Shown piece after piece: positions 1-7,932 of a stretch of DNA of 32,083 bases. This stretch comes from Neisseriaceae bacterium (GTDB lineage Bacteria > Pseudomonadota > Gammaproteobacteria > Burkholderiales > Neisseriaceae), in the NCBI GenBank assembly GCA_030146285.1, contig JASLBZ010000070.1, positions 1-32,083 of the forward strand, in the 5' to 3' direction. Positions within the stretch are counted from its first letter, which is position 1. Each line of letters opens with the position of its first letter. The notes beneath the pieces were generated by a model, which was not told the DNA's origin, searched no databases, and saw only the letters and a program-made list of their open reading frames with translations. The position numbers and the translations under genes were made by a program.

Positions 1-707
1 TTGCCCGTTAAGCCAGGCATTTCAATGTATTCAACAGGGCGATGGCGGTCTAGTTTTTCTGTATTAATCACCGCACTCATCGCATCAAGTGGTACAGCGC
101 CACCGGTATAACCTGTGCCACCACCACGAGGGATAATGGTCAAATCAAGCTCAATTAATGATTTAACCAAAGGTGCAATTTCATGCTCATAATCTGGATT
201 GACCACAACAAAAGGATACTCAACACGCCAGTCAGTTGCATCGGTTACATGGGTAACGCGCGCTAGGCCATCAAACATCACATTGTCTTTGTGGGTGATT
301 TTGCTTAAGCGGTGTAATATTTCCTTGCGTTTTTGACGAGTGAACTCAAAACCATTGTCAAAAGCATCAACAGCTTTGGTGGTTTCGGACAATAGGAAAG
401 CGACTTCTTCATTATCGTCACGGCGTTTTTGAATTTCACCGGTTCTGTGGCGCATTTCTTTGACCAAAGCTTGTTGGCGATGTTTGTGTTCTAAAAGGTC
501 ATCAACAAGATAAGGATTGCGCTCTACAGCCCAAATATCCCCCAGTACTTCGAACAGCATGCGAGCAGAGCGCCCAGTTTTGCGTTGCGAACGTAAGGAT
601 TGCAAAGTGTCCCATGCCTTTGCACTTAAAATGCGTGTGACAATCTCTTTGTCAGAATAAGAAGTGTAATTGTAGGGTATTTCACGTATTCGTTGCTGTG
701 TGGTCAT
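1..707 (-). CDS. FAD/FMN-binding oxidoreductase with DUF3683 N-terminus (partial)
   Basis: This is the N-terminal 235 residues of a gene that runs off the left edge. It begins at the ATG complementary to 705-707 and reads MTTQQRIREIPYNYTSYSD, then a segment with TGRSARMLFEVLGDIW and RNPYLVDDLL. That opening is characteristic of the very large (over 1,200-residue) betaproteobacterial proteins that combine DUF3683, a D-lactate-dehydrogenase-like FAD domain and an Fe-S oxidoreductase domain. The start of the FAD-binding (PCMH-type) domain is visible at about residues 190-230, with the IPRGGGTGYTGGAVPLD motif that binds the FAD pyrophosphate. The family is presumed to oxidise a 2-hydroxyacid and pass electrons to the respiratory chain; the substrate is not evident here. 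No strong Shine-Dalgarno sequence precedes the start. The C-terminal Fe-S half lies outside the window. Confidence 0.85.
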   Translation of the reverse strand, partial: MTTQQRIREIPYNYTSYSDKEIVTRILSAKAWDTLQSLRSQRKTGRSARMLFEVLGDIWAVERNPYLVDDLLEHKHRQQALVKEMRHRTGEIQKRRDDNEEVAFLLSETTKAVDAFDNGFEFTRQKRKEILHRLSKITHKDNVMFDGLARVTHVTDATDWRVEYPFVVVNPDYEHEIAPLVKSLIELDLTIIPRGGGTGYTGGAVPLDAMSAVINTEKLDRHRPVEYIEMPGLTG

Positions 708-1300
708 GTGGCGTGTCCGTTCACCGTAATTTATCAACAGAGGGTGTCATTATTGGTTATGTTTGAAATGGTATCGATAGTTGCTTAATAGCAGTTTGTT
801 TTAAGCTTTTTAAAAACGGTTAAAACAAACCAATATTGTAGGCTATTTTCAATACGTTTGCAGCCTTTGATTGTAGATGATTCAAGACATTAAAGGTGGA
901 AATCATTAAATAATGTATACAATAACAATGGCATTGAGCATATTTACTGATGAGGGTGCGAGTGGGTGGCGTGATTAAAGCACACGATATTGACCATATG
1001 ATTCTGGTTTCAGGGTGCTTTTGTATTTTTGATGCAAAAAATCAGGTCATGAGTTTGCTTTAAGATTTGGTTGAATCAAAAAACAAGATCGAAATAGCTT
1101 GTGAAGTAGGGTAATTTAAGATTGCCCGTATGTTGGAAATTGCCAGCCATGCCAAATTGAACTCTGCAAAGTGATAATACCAATAAACAATGTTTTTGTT
1201 TATTGGCATCTTTTTTCGATGTTTGAGAAGCTCACAAAAGGCATGACAACAATGGAGTCTTGATTGTTTGAGCATGCATTGTGCTGTTCTTTATTAAGAG
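708..1300. other. Intergenic stretch without a supported gene
   Basis: About 600 bases between the divergently read DUF3683 gene start and the terminator of the ycnI-like gene. It is AT-rich with frequent stops. A 71-codon open frame on the minus strand (1060-1275) has no recognisable domain, an unusual composition rich in Cys, His and Trp, and no clear ribosome-binding site, so I do not call it a gene. The left part presumably carries the promoter of the DUF3683 gene, but no convincing -35/-10 pair stands out. Confidence 0.5.
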
Positions 1301-1334
1301 CAAAAAAGCAGTCTCAAATATGATCGACTGCTTT
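1301..1334 (-). terminator. Rho-independent terminator of the ycnI-like gene
   Basis: The arms AAAGCAGTC (1305-1313) and GACTGCTTT (1326-1334) form a 9-bp stem with a 12-base loop. Read on the minus strand it ends in a run of six T residues, just downstream of the ycnI-like stop codon. Confidence 0.8.
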
Positions 1335-1341
1335 AACGTAT

Positions 1342-1902
1342 TTATTGTTGATTAAGGTCTAACTTAAGTGCAGGCGCACTTTGTTCCGCGGCACTGTGGC
1401 CATGAATGTGCTTGCCACTGGTATCTGTCCACAAATACTGCCCTTGTTCACATTCTTGAATCACAGGAAAATAAAGGGTATCAACATCACTTTTGGCTAG
1501 GTATCCGATGAAGGTAAATTCATCATAATCAGCATCAGCCAAATTGCCTTGCCAAGTAATGCTGCTCACACCACTGGTAACATCCTTCGCATATTGTTGA
1601 TAAGGTGTTGGGTATTGTGTGTTTTGGTAGGATACTTTCCAAGTGCTTTTGGGCATGGCTTTGACACCGATAACACCCGTAGGAATTTTCACAGTCACTC
1701 GTTGTGTTGCCGTACCATTGCAACCGTGAGGTATGGCAAAACTGGCTTTAAACGATTTTCCAATCTTAAGCGGTTTGGCATCGATAAAGCTAACATGGGC
1801 CATGGCTTGGGCGCTCATCAATAAAAAGAGGGCTGTGGATAAGGTGGTTTTGATTGACAATGTTATTCTCTTCGCAATGTGTTTTTGTTTGTAATGGCGC
1901 AT
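1342..1902 (-). CDS. YcnI-family (DUF1775) periplasmic copper-binding protein
   Basis: A 186-residue exported protein. Residues 1-35 form a long signal peptide with a basic start, a hydrophobic core (about 20-30) and the cleavage-like sequence AQAMA, leaving His36 as the first mature residue (HVSF). YcnI proteins are known to bind Cu(II) through this N-terminal histidine (a mono-histidine brace), so an intact mature His1 argues for copper binding. The rest matches DUF1775: a beta-sandwich with the IPHGCNGTATQRVTVKIP segment near residues 58-75 and EFTFIGYL near 129-136. Two cysteines (in PHGCNG and QECEQG) could form a disulfide. In other bacteria the family accompanies copper-import or copper-chaperone genes. 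Here it stands alone, with its own terminator, but a copper oxidase lies 6 kb away. The role is presumably periplasmic copper handling. The ribosome-binding site is weak. Confidence 0.85.
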   Translation of the reverse strand: MRHYKQKHIAKRITLSIKTTLSTALFLLMSAQAMAHVSFIDAKPLKIGKSFKASFAIPHGCNGTATQRVTVKIPTGVIGVKAMPKSTWKVSYQNTQYPTPYQQYAKDVTSGVSSITWQGNLADADYDEFTFIGYLAKSDVDTLYFPVIQECEQGQYLWTDTSGKHIHGHSAAEQSAPALKLDLNQQ

Positions 1903-2020
1903 CTTAACAATTCATGATGTCATATAAAATGTGACATATTGTCGCAAGTGATTATGGGATAGGATTTTCACCAAAAACAATAAGCTTGAATTTGCAAGTA
2001 GTGATAAAGCAATCAGAAAA

Positions 2021-2055
2021 AATAAGAAAAGCCTCATATTGATGAATATGAGGCT
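2021..2055 (-). terminator. Rho-independent terminator of pilY1
   Basis: The arms AGCCTCATATT (2030-2040) and AATATGAGGCT (2045-2055) form a perfect 11-bp stem with a 4-base loop. On the minus strand the stem is followed by a T-rich tract (complement of 2021-2029), 19 bases past the pilY1 stop. Confidence 0.9.
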
Positions 2056-2073
2056 CTTGATAAGCTAGGGTGG

Positions 2074-5000
2074 TTAGAAGTAATTTTTTTGCTTAACTAT
2101 CTCTCGCCAAGATAAACGTTTTATTTTTAGTTTGTTATTGTCGAGTTTTAATGGAATTAACTCCACGACACCTTGTTCATTTTTACTGACAATAAAGGAT
2201 TGATCACCAATAATAATAATGCTTGGGTCACCCACGCTACCAATGGGTAAGCGACTATTATTGTCCTCAGGGTTTTCAAAAAATTGATCCAAACCTTGAC
2301 CAGTTAATGCATCAACTGCATAGGTAAAACCACGAGCTGATTTCTTATCACAAGCACTGGCTGATGATGAGCCGTTAACAAATGAGTTGAAGATAACAGT
2401 GTCTTTTTGCAGTTTTGGATTGTAAATAATTTGTTCATATTCATCGTCTTGTCCTGGGTTTTTCATGGTTTCAAGATTGATGACCCAACCGTATTTAGTT
2501 GGTTTACCATTGCAGCTGCTTGAGTTGTTACTGGGTAAACAAACATTTTTTTTGTCCAATTCATTGGTCAAAAAGTTAATTTTTTGTTCTACCAAGTCAT
2601 TTTGCGTGATGAATTTATCATTTATGGCACTTTGCTTAGGAAAATTACTGGCGTACAAATCGTAAATGCCATAAAGACTTTGGGTGCCTTTTGCATATGA
2701 ATCTGGCCCATGTAAATAACCTAGACTTAAATATCCTGTACCAAAACTTAAACCAACATCAGTATTTTGTTTGTTTTTCTTATTTTGATAAAGGGATACT
2801 TGGGTGGTAATGGGTTGGTTATTAGGGGTTTTAAAGAGTTTTTTAGGTTGCGACCATTTTTTATCATCGTCACTGGTCAAATCAAAACGCCAAACATTGC
2901 CATGGTAGTCGCCGGCATACACGTAATCAACGATATTGTCTTCATCTAAATCCGCAATTGTGGTTGAAAAAATACCATTTGGGTTGGTGTTAGTGCCTTC
3001 TTTGGTACCAATGAAACGGAAGCGTGGTTTGCCTGTTTTGCTGTCTAAGAGCATGATGTAAATACCAGATTCACCCGGATTAGACGCACTGCAGTTGCCG
3101 TTTTCGGCATCATTTTTGAGGCATAAACCATTGCCAAATACGGCGCCCCATTGGCCATTATGAAAACGGGTAAATTGCGGCGTTCCATAAGTGTTGCCTA
3201 AGTGCTCCCAAAGAGGATCTTTTTCTTTGAAAGACCACTCGCCAATCACTTTGGATTGTGCACTTTTGTCATTGGCTTCAAATTTGGAACCGGCTTGGTT
3301 TAAGCCTTCAGGGTCGGTAATGTCTAATGCATATATGCTAGCACCACCTGCGCCTAGACCACCTAATAATAGGGTATGCCATTTATTATTGTAATACACA
3401 TCACCAACGCCAGCCGTTGCATCTTGATAGAAGTTGTGTGCATAAGCTTGATTGGTATAGTTTAATGTATTCAGGTTGTTATTAATGCGTGACAGTACGC
3501 TGGCTGGCATATAAGCAAACACTTCTCGACCATCATTCGGCTTTTGTGATGTTGGCAAAAAGTTTTTACCAGAGTTGTCATATGCACCACTTCTAAATGC
3601 ATGCAAGTAACCATCATTTGCACCGATATACACTAAGTTAGAACGGGAATTGAATAGCTTAGTAAAATCAGCATATGATTGGCCTGTTGACTCAGGCATG
3701 TCTTTTGTTGCATAGAGTTTGTCTTGCCAATGATTGTTGTATTGTTTTTTTGTTGGCGGGCCTGACCAAGCGGGACTCGAGTGAATAATATCGCCTAATA
3801 CACCTTTGCGAGGGCGAAAAGCATTCTTGCTGGCACTAGTACCTTCTACGCCAATTAAACCTTCAGTGCTGCGATTGCCACGTAAATATTGAAGCAAATC
3901 CTTGCCATATGCTTCGTTTTTAGCGACATTGTTGGGTGCTGTACTCAATGCTTGCTGCTGTTTTGAGTCCAGAGATTCCCAAGCGAAATTGATACCAGAT
4001 TGCTTACTTGGAGAATAGGTCCAGATGGTACGTTTTTCTGGTGACTGAACCGGAACATTAGTATTGTTCATGTTTGAGCATTTGCCACCGGTGAGTCCAC
4101 AACCAGCATCCCATCTGGCATTGGGGTCAACAATGTATTTACCTGTAGGCAGTTTAACAATTTCTTGGGCCATTAATTGACCATACCAATAGGTATCGTT
4201 ATACAAACTCACATAAACCTGTGCACCAGTCGTAAAGGTATCATCAGGAAGGTTAATGGAGGTTGAACCGTCTGTTTTCGTATCAGGAGCGGCCTTAAAG
4301 CATGTGATTTCGTGGTAGTTGTTTTGGCCACCAGTAGCACCTGTAAAGCCAAAACGGACTTCTTTTGGCATGGGTACCACATTGGTTTTAATAATATCTT
4401 GGTCCACAATAATGGGTTGGTACATACCACCGTTATAACTTACCCAGAAATTTAAAATACCCTCTGATGATATTTTTAATTTGTAGTTAATGGGTTTTGC
4501 ATTGGCCCTGTCTTTATCACGTTGATTATCCAAGGGCATACTTTTGGGTAAAATTTTATAGCCCAATAATGGATAGGCAGGAATGTTGATTTTCGTTCCA
4601 TTGTCTTGACTGTAATACCCTTGTTTACAGGTATCATCCATCGCCGTCTCATCCCAATTAATGAACGGATATTTACTCTGTAGATATGCTTGATTGACAT
4701 TGCCCGCACCACGCACAGAAATATTGCCTGGTTGCATGGAATCAAATGCACCATAGCCTTGCATGGCGGCATCATTATAATTTAAAAAATTACCATATTC
4801 ATCGATACCAATACCGATATAACCACCGGCAACACCACTGCCCCTAGTGCTAAATTTGTGGGTTGGGCAAGAGTAACCTAAAGCACCACCGGTTGAACCG
4901 ATAGAAATAGCATATTGTGGGTCGGCATCCTGCAAAAAGAAAGACATACCATCTGCACCGTCACCACCATAAGTATATGTGGTAAAGGATAAATCAATGC

Positions 5001-5355
5001 CTTCATCTAGTGGGAAATTGAAATTTGAAACGACGCCACCCACGCTGTACCATGCCGTATCTGTCAAACGTAAAGCCCCTTTTCCTACTGGGTCTTTGAT
5101 GCTTTGACATGCAGGTGGAGAGCCTGCTTTTGCGATGGAGTTAACACTGGCTGGATTTTGATTGTTACCTGCTGTTAGGCAGGCTGCATTATCACGTGTA
5201 CCACCACCTGTTCTTGGCATGTACCAATTGTTTTGAGTTTGAGGTTGCGTGAAATCCTCATTCACAAACATGGAATAAACAGGCGAGCTGAACAATGCCA
5301 TTAATGATATTGACATTATTGATTTTTTTGGCAGATTGAATGTATTTTTTTTCAT
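2074..5355 (-). CDS. pilY1: PilY1/PilC-type type IV pilus biogenesis and tip adhesin protein
   Basis: A 1,093-residue exported protein. Residues 1-28 are a signal peptide (MKKN, then a hydrophobic core, ending PVYS). The N-terminal third (about 30-350) looks like an L-type lectin / concanavalin-like fold: it contains DGADGMSFFLQD and ends with VRFGFTGATGG. The C-terminal half is the conserved PilY1 beta-propeller, with GDIIHSSPAWSGPP, VYIGANDGYLHAFRSG, FAYMPASVL and LLLGGLGAGGASIYALDITD in the usual order. An EF-hand-like calcium loop, DLDEDNIVD, spans about residues 802-810 and is followed by YAGDYHGNVWRFDL. In the family this loop controls pilus retraction. PilY1/PilC sits at the pilus tip, promotes pilus assembly and adhesion, and supports twitching and DNA uptake. 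Its length fits the family. No other pilus genes are adjacent, as is usual for pilC in Neisseria. The Shine-Dalgarno sequence is poor. Confidence 0.9.
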   Translation of the reverse strand: MKKNTFNLPKKSIMSISLMALFSSPVYSMFVNEDFTQPQTQNNWYMPRTGGGTRDNAACLTAGNNQNPASVNSIAKAGSPPACQSIKDPVGKGALRLTDTAWYSVGGVVSNFNFPLDEGIDLSFTTYTYGGDGADGMSFFLQDADPQYAISIGSTGGALGYSCPTHKFSTRGSGVAGGYIGIGIDEYGNFLNYNDAAMQGYGAFDSMQPGNISVRGAGNVNQAYLQSKYPFINWDETAMDDTCKQGYYSQDNGTKINIPAYPLLGYKILPKSMPLDNQRDKDRANAKPINYKLKISSEGILNFWVSYNGGMYQPIIVDQDIIKTNVVPMPKEVRFGFTGATGGQNNYHEITCFKAAPDTKTDGSTSINLPDDTFTTGAQVYVSLYNDTYWYGQLMAQEIVKLPTGKYIVDPNARWDAGCGLTGGKCSNMNNTNVPVQSPEKRTIWTYSPSKQSGINFAWESLDSKQQQALSTAPNNVAKNEAYGKDLLQYLRGNRSTEGLIGVEGTSASKNAFRPRKGVLGDIIHSSPAWSGPPTKKQYNNHWQDKLYATKDMPESTGQSYADFTKLFNSRSNLVYIGANDGYLHAFRSGAYDNSGKNFLPTSQKPNDGREVFAYMPASVLSRINNNLNTLNYTNQAYAHNFYQDATAGVGDVYYNNKWHTLLLGGLGAGGASIYALDITDPEGLNQAGSKFEANDKSAQSKVIGEWSFKEKDPLWEHLGNTYGTPQFTRFHNGQWGAVFGNGLCLKNDAENGNCSASNPGESGIYIMLLDSKTGKPRFRFIGTKEGTNTNPNGIFSTTIADLDEDNIVDYVYAGDYHGNVWRFDLTSDDDKKWSQPKKLFKTPNNQPITTQVSLYQNKKNKQNTDVGLSFGTGYLSLGYLHGPDSYAKGTQSLYGIYDLYASNFPKQSAINDKFITQNDLVEQKINFLTNELDKKNVCLPSNNSSSCNGKPTKYGWVINLETMKNPGQDDEYEQIIYNPKLQKDTVIFNSFVNGSSSASACDKKSARGFTYAVDALTGQGLDQFFENPEDNNSRLPIGSVGDPSIIIIGDQSFIVSKNEQGVVELIPLKLDNNKLKIKRLSWREIVKQKNYF

Positions 5356-5697
5356 AATATGATTTTCATAATAAGAAATGCTATTTTGTTCTGTATTTTT
5401 AATTTATAAGCATAAAATACAGTTGAATTTTGTAGGCTCTATTTTATTCTAAACTATTGGTTACAAATGTTTAATTCCGTCAAATAATTGTTTTTTTATG
5501 TAAATAGTATTTATATGTAGATGAATTTATTGCTCTATTTTGACGGGCGGTTGATTTTCAGAATAAAAGGTTCTTTATCCTAACATGCTATATGATTAAT
5601 TAATGTATTTTTTAGCCAGAGAATTTAATAATATTATTATTACGACAATGAGATTCTTATTTCTATGAAGATTCTGGCTATACCAGACATTTGTGTG
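5356..5697. other. AT-rich intergenic region upstream of pilY1
   Basis: About 340 very AT-rich bases between the pilY1 start and the terminator of the acetyltransferase gene. The pilY1 promoter must lie here on the minus strand, but several T/A-rich hexamers compete and I cannot choose one. No open frame, repeat or RNA gene is recognisable. Confidence 0.5.
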
Positions 5698-5736
5698 AAT
5701 ACCAAAAAGCCACTTTAAAAGTGGCTTTTTGGTATT
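5698..5736 (-). terminator. Terminator overlapping the acetyltransferase stop codon
   Basis: The 19-base arms at 5698-5716 and 5718-5736 are perfectly complementary. A GCCAC/GTGGC core is flanked by five A/T pairs and AATACC/GGTATT. The hairpin overlaps the stop codon (5735-5737) of the minus-strand acetyltransferase gene, so the terminator begins inside the gene. Because it is symmetrical it could act in both directions. Confidence 0.8.
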
Positions 5737-6190
5737 ACTTGTTCAAATCAATTAAATATTTCATCATCCCTGGTTTTTCAGCTATCCAATCATACAAGCG
5801 CTGGGCTGTGTGATTGCTGTTTTGGGTATGCCAATAAACGCGGGAGCAGTGGTGTTCTTGGGCAAAGTCTTGAATATAAGCAATCAGTGCTTTGCCAACG
5901 TGCTGGCCTCGCACATCAGGCAGCACAAATAAATCTTCTAAATAGCAAAAATCTTGTGTTGACCATGTGGATGGATGTATTAAAAAGTGAGCGAAACCAA
6001 TGATTTTTTCACCTTGCTTGGCAACAATACAGCGTATGGGTGAGCTGTCATCAAAAAAACGCTGCCAGGTGTGGGCTGTGACTTCGGGGCCTAAATCGGT
6101 TTTGTAAAATATTTGATAAGCGTTCCAAAGTGGTAACCAATCTTCAAAGTGATGCTCTTGTATGTACTCAATGTGAATGCTGTTTTCCAT
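5735..6190 (-). CDS. GNAT-family N-acetyltransferase
   Basis: A 151-residue cytoplasmic protein with a full GNAT fold. The acetyl-CoA pyrophosphate-binding motif is LFVLPDVRGQHVGKAL, with Arg94-Gly95-Gln96 and Gly99 fitting (Q/R)xxGx(G/A). The preceding strand is FCYLEDL, and the C-terminal motif B is VYWHTQNSNHTAQRLYDWI, which includes the Asn and Tyr typical of the family. It would transfer an acetyl group from acetyl-CoA to an amine; the substrate cannot be inferred. It is transcribed divergently from the MocR-type regulator across about 100 bases. Such GNAT-MocR pairs suggest that the regulator controls this gene, which is inference only. Confidence 0.85.
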   Translation of the reverse strand: MENSIHIEYIQEHHFEDWLPLWNAYQIFYKTDLGPEVTAHTWQRFFDDSSPIRCIVAKQGEKIIGFAHFLIHPSTWSTQDFCYLEDLFVLPDVRGQHVGKALIAYIQDFAQEHHCSRVYWHTQNSNHTAQRLYDWIAEKPGMMKYLIDLNK

Positions 6191-6292
6191 GCTATAACCT
6201 GTTGTTGGTGGTTGGGGATAACAGAATCATAGCTGTTAATTTGGATTGGTATCAGATACACTTTTTATTAATTTAACAGTACCACTTTGACC

Positions 6293-7792
6293 ATGCCAAA
6301 TCCAGACACATCCAAAACCAAAGCCAATTTTCCCGTTTTGCAACTTACTGAGGGCAAGCTCAGTGAGCAGGTATATCACGCTGTTCGTACCGCCATAATC
6401 GATGGTCGTTTGCAAGAGAAGATGAAAATTCCGTCTAGCCGTGCCTTGTCAGAAATGATGTCGGTTTCGCGCAATACCGTTTTGGCGGGGTTGGAGCGAT
6501 TGATTGATGAAGGTTATTTGATTAGCAAAGCAGGCTCTGGAACTTTTGTGGCATATTGTGTTCCTGAGGTGGTTGTGAGTGCGCACATGGCTGAGCCTTT
6601 GCCGGATTATTTGTTAACGACCGATACCATAGGCAATCAGCATCTGGTGAATGTTTTTTCTAAGTGGCAACAATATGATGCTCTTAACCATCAAGCAAAG
6701 ATGTTTGGTGTGGGTTCTGGCTGCCATGATTTGTTTCCAAAAGATACATGGGGGCGATTGTTAGGCCGGGTGTGGCGACACAATACGCAATCATTGGCAA
6801 AAGAGAATGATATGGCTGGTTTTTTGCCACTTCGTTTTGCGATTGCACAATACATTAAAAGCACGCGCGGTGTGGTTTGCAATGCTTCACAGGTTATGAT
6901 TGTCAATGGGACACAGCAGGCTTTGCGCTTAAGTATGCAAGTTTTGTTGAACCAAGGTGATTGTGTTTTGATGGGAGAACCTAGTTATGACAATGCTGTG
7001 AGTGCATGCGCATTGCAAGGCATGCAAGTTAACACAATACCAAGCGACGGCGAAGGCATGCTGGTTGCCGAAGCAAGAAATCGTTACCCACAGACCCAAT
7101 TGATTTACACTACGCCATCTCAGCAATTTCCGTTAAGCAATACCTTAAGTTTGCCAAGACGATTGTTGCTTTTAGAATGGGCGATTGAACAAAAAAAATG
7201 GATTTTTGAAGATGATTACAATGGTGAATTTCGTTATCAATCACGTGCCATTCAAGCGTTGCAAGGCATAGATACCCAGCAGCGGGTTATTTACTCAGGC
7301 ACATTTTCTAAAATGATGTACGCTGGTTTTCGTTTGGGTTTTTTGGTTGTTCCAAAGTCGCTATGCCATGCTTTTCAGGCTGCCAAACATTATTCAGATT
7401 CAGAGGTGTCATTATTGGAACAAAGAGTCATGGCTGAATTCATTCAAAGTGGAGAGTATGCAAGGCATGTTCGGCGTGTGAGAAAAACCTGTTTGGAGCG
7501 AAAGCAGGTTTTGTTAGAGGCGATTGCGCGGTATTTGCCACATGTCTTCAAAGTAGAAGATACCGATTCTGGTATCCATGTTTTGGCTTGGTTGCAAGAG
7601 GGTGTTCAGTTAGAACAGATTATGCACGTCAATCGGGTTTTGAATTTTGGGATGCTGCCATTGCAAAAATACAGCCAAGAGAAACTGCAGCAAGATGCAG
7701 TGTTGATTGGTTATGCTGCACATACAAGCGACACCATTTTGCGTGGAATAGAGCAGTTCAGTGTGGCATTGCAATCGATTTTGTCGGATTAA
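6293..7792 (+). CDS. MocR/PdxR-type regulator (GntR HTH fused to class I aminotransferase)
   Basis: A 499-residue cytoplasmic regulator. Residues 20-80 form a winged-helix GntR domain (LSEQVYHAVRTAIIDGRL, then SSRALSEMMSVSRNTVLAGL). From about residue 120 there is a fold-type I aminotransferase domain. NGTQQALRLSMQVLL is the cofactor-phosphate helix, EDDYNGEFRY holds the Asp/Tyr pair, and the PLP lysine is K340 in SGTFSKMMYAGFRLGF. These proteins do not transaminate; they sense PLP or an aminated ligand and regulate adjacent genes, here plausibly the divergent acetyltransferase. I chose the ATG at 6293; an in-frame TTG lies two codons upstream (6287) and neither has a clear Shine-Dalgarno sequence. 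It could be PdxR-, GabR- or TauR-like; the window holds no pyridoxal, GABA or taurine genes to decide. Confidence 0.9.
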   Translation: MPNPDTSKTKANFPVLQLTEGKLSEQVYHAVRTAIIDGRLQEKMKIPSSRALSEMMSVSRNTVLAGLERLIDEGYLISKAGSGTFVAYCVPEVVVSAHMAEPLPDYLLTTDTIGNQHLVNVFSKWQQYDALNHQAKMFGVGSGCHDLFPKDTWGRLLGRVWRHNTQSLAKENDMAGFLPLRFAIAQYIKSTRGVVCNASQVMIVNGTQQALRLSMQVLLNQGDCVLMGEPSYDNAVSACALQGMQVNTIPSDGEGMLVAEARNRYPQTQLIYTTPSQQFPLSNTLSLPRRLLLLEWAIEQKKWIFEDDYNGEFRYQSRAIQALQGIDTQQRVIYSGTFSKMMYAGFRLGFLVVPKSLCHAFQAAKHYSDSEVSLLEQRVMAEFIQSGEYARHVRRVRKTCLERKQVLLEAIARYLPHVFKVEDTDSGIHVLAWLQEGVQLEQIMHVNRVLNFGMLPLQKYSQEKLQQDAVLIGYAAHTSDTILRGIEQFSVALQSILSD

Positions 7793-7880
7793 TTACGGCT
7801 CATGAGCACTTGTAAAGGGCTATTGGATTGTTCAAGAAACGCCACAAAACCTTGTTACCATAACAAGACTTAAGATGGCT

Positions 7881-7914
7881 AACAAACGGATACTTTGTTC
7901 AGTATCCGTTTGTT
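7881..7914. terminator. Shared terminator between convergent mocR-like and oxidase genes
   Basis: The arms AACAAACGGATAC (7881-7893) and GTATCCGTTTGTT (7902-7914) form a perfect 13-bp stem with an 8-base loop. It lies 88 bases past the regulator stop and 18 bases past the oxidase stop, between converging genes. Trailing T-rich tracts are short, so the ends may be imprecise. Confidence 0.75.
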
Positions 7915-7932
7915 ATTGAAAAAGTTACATGA

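Noticed and set aside
1060..1275. 71-codon open frame on the minus strand
   Set aside because: No recognisable domain, skewed Cys/His/Trp-rich composition, no clear ribosome-binding site. Treated as chance.
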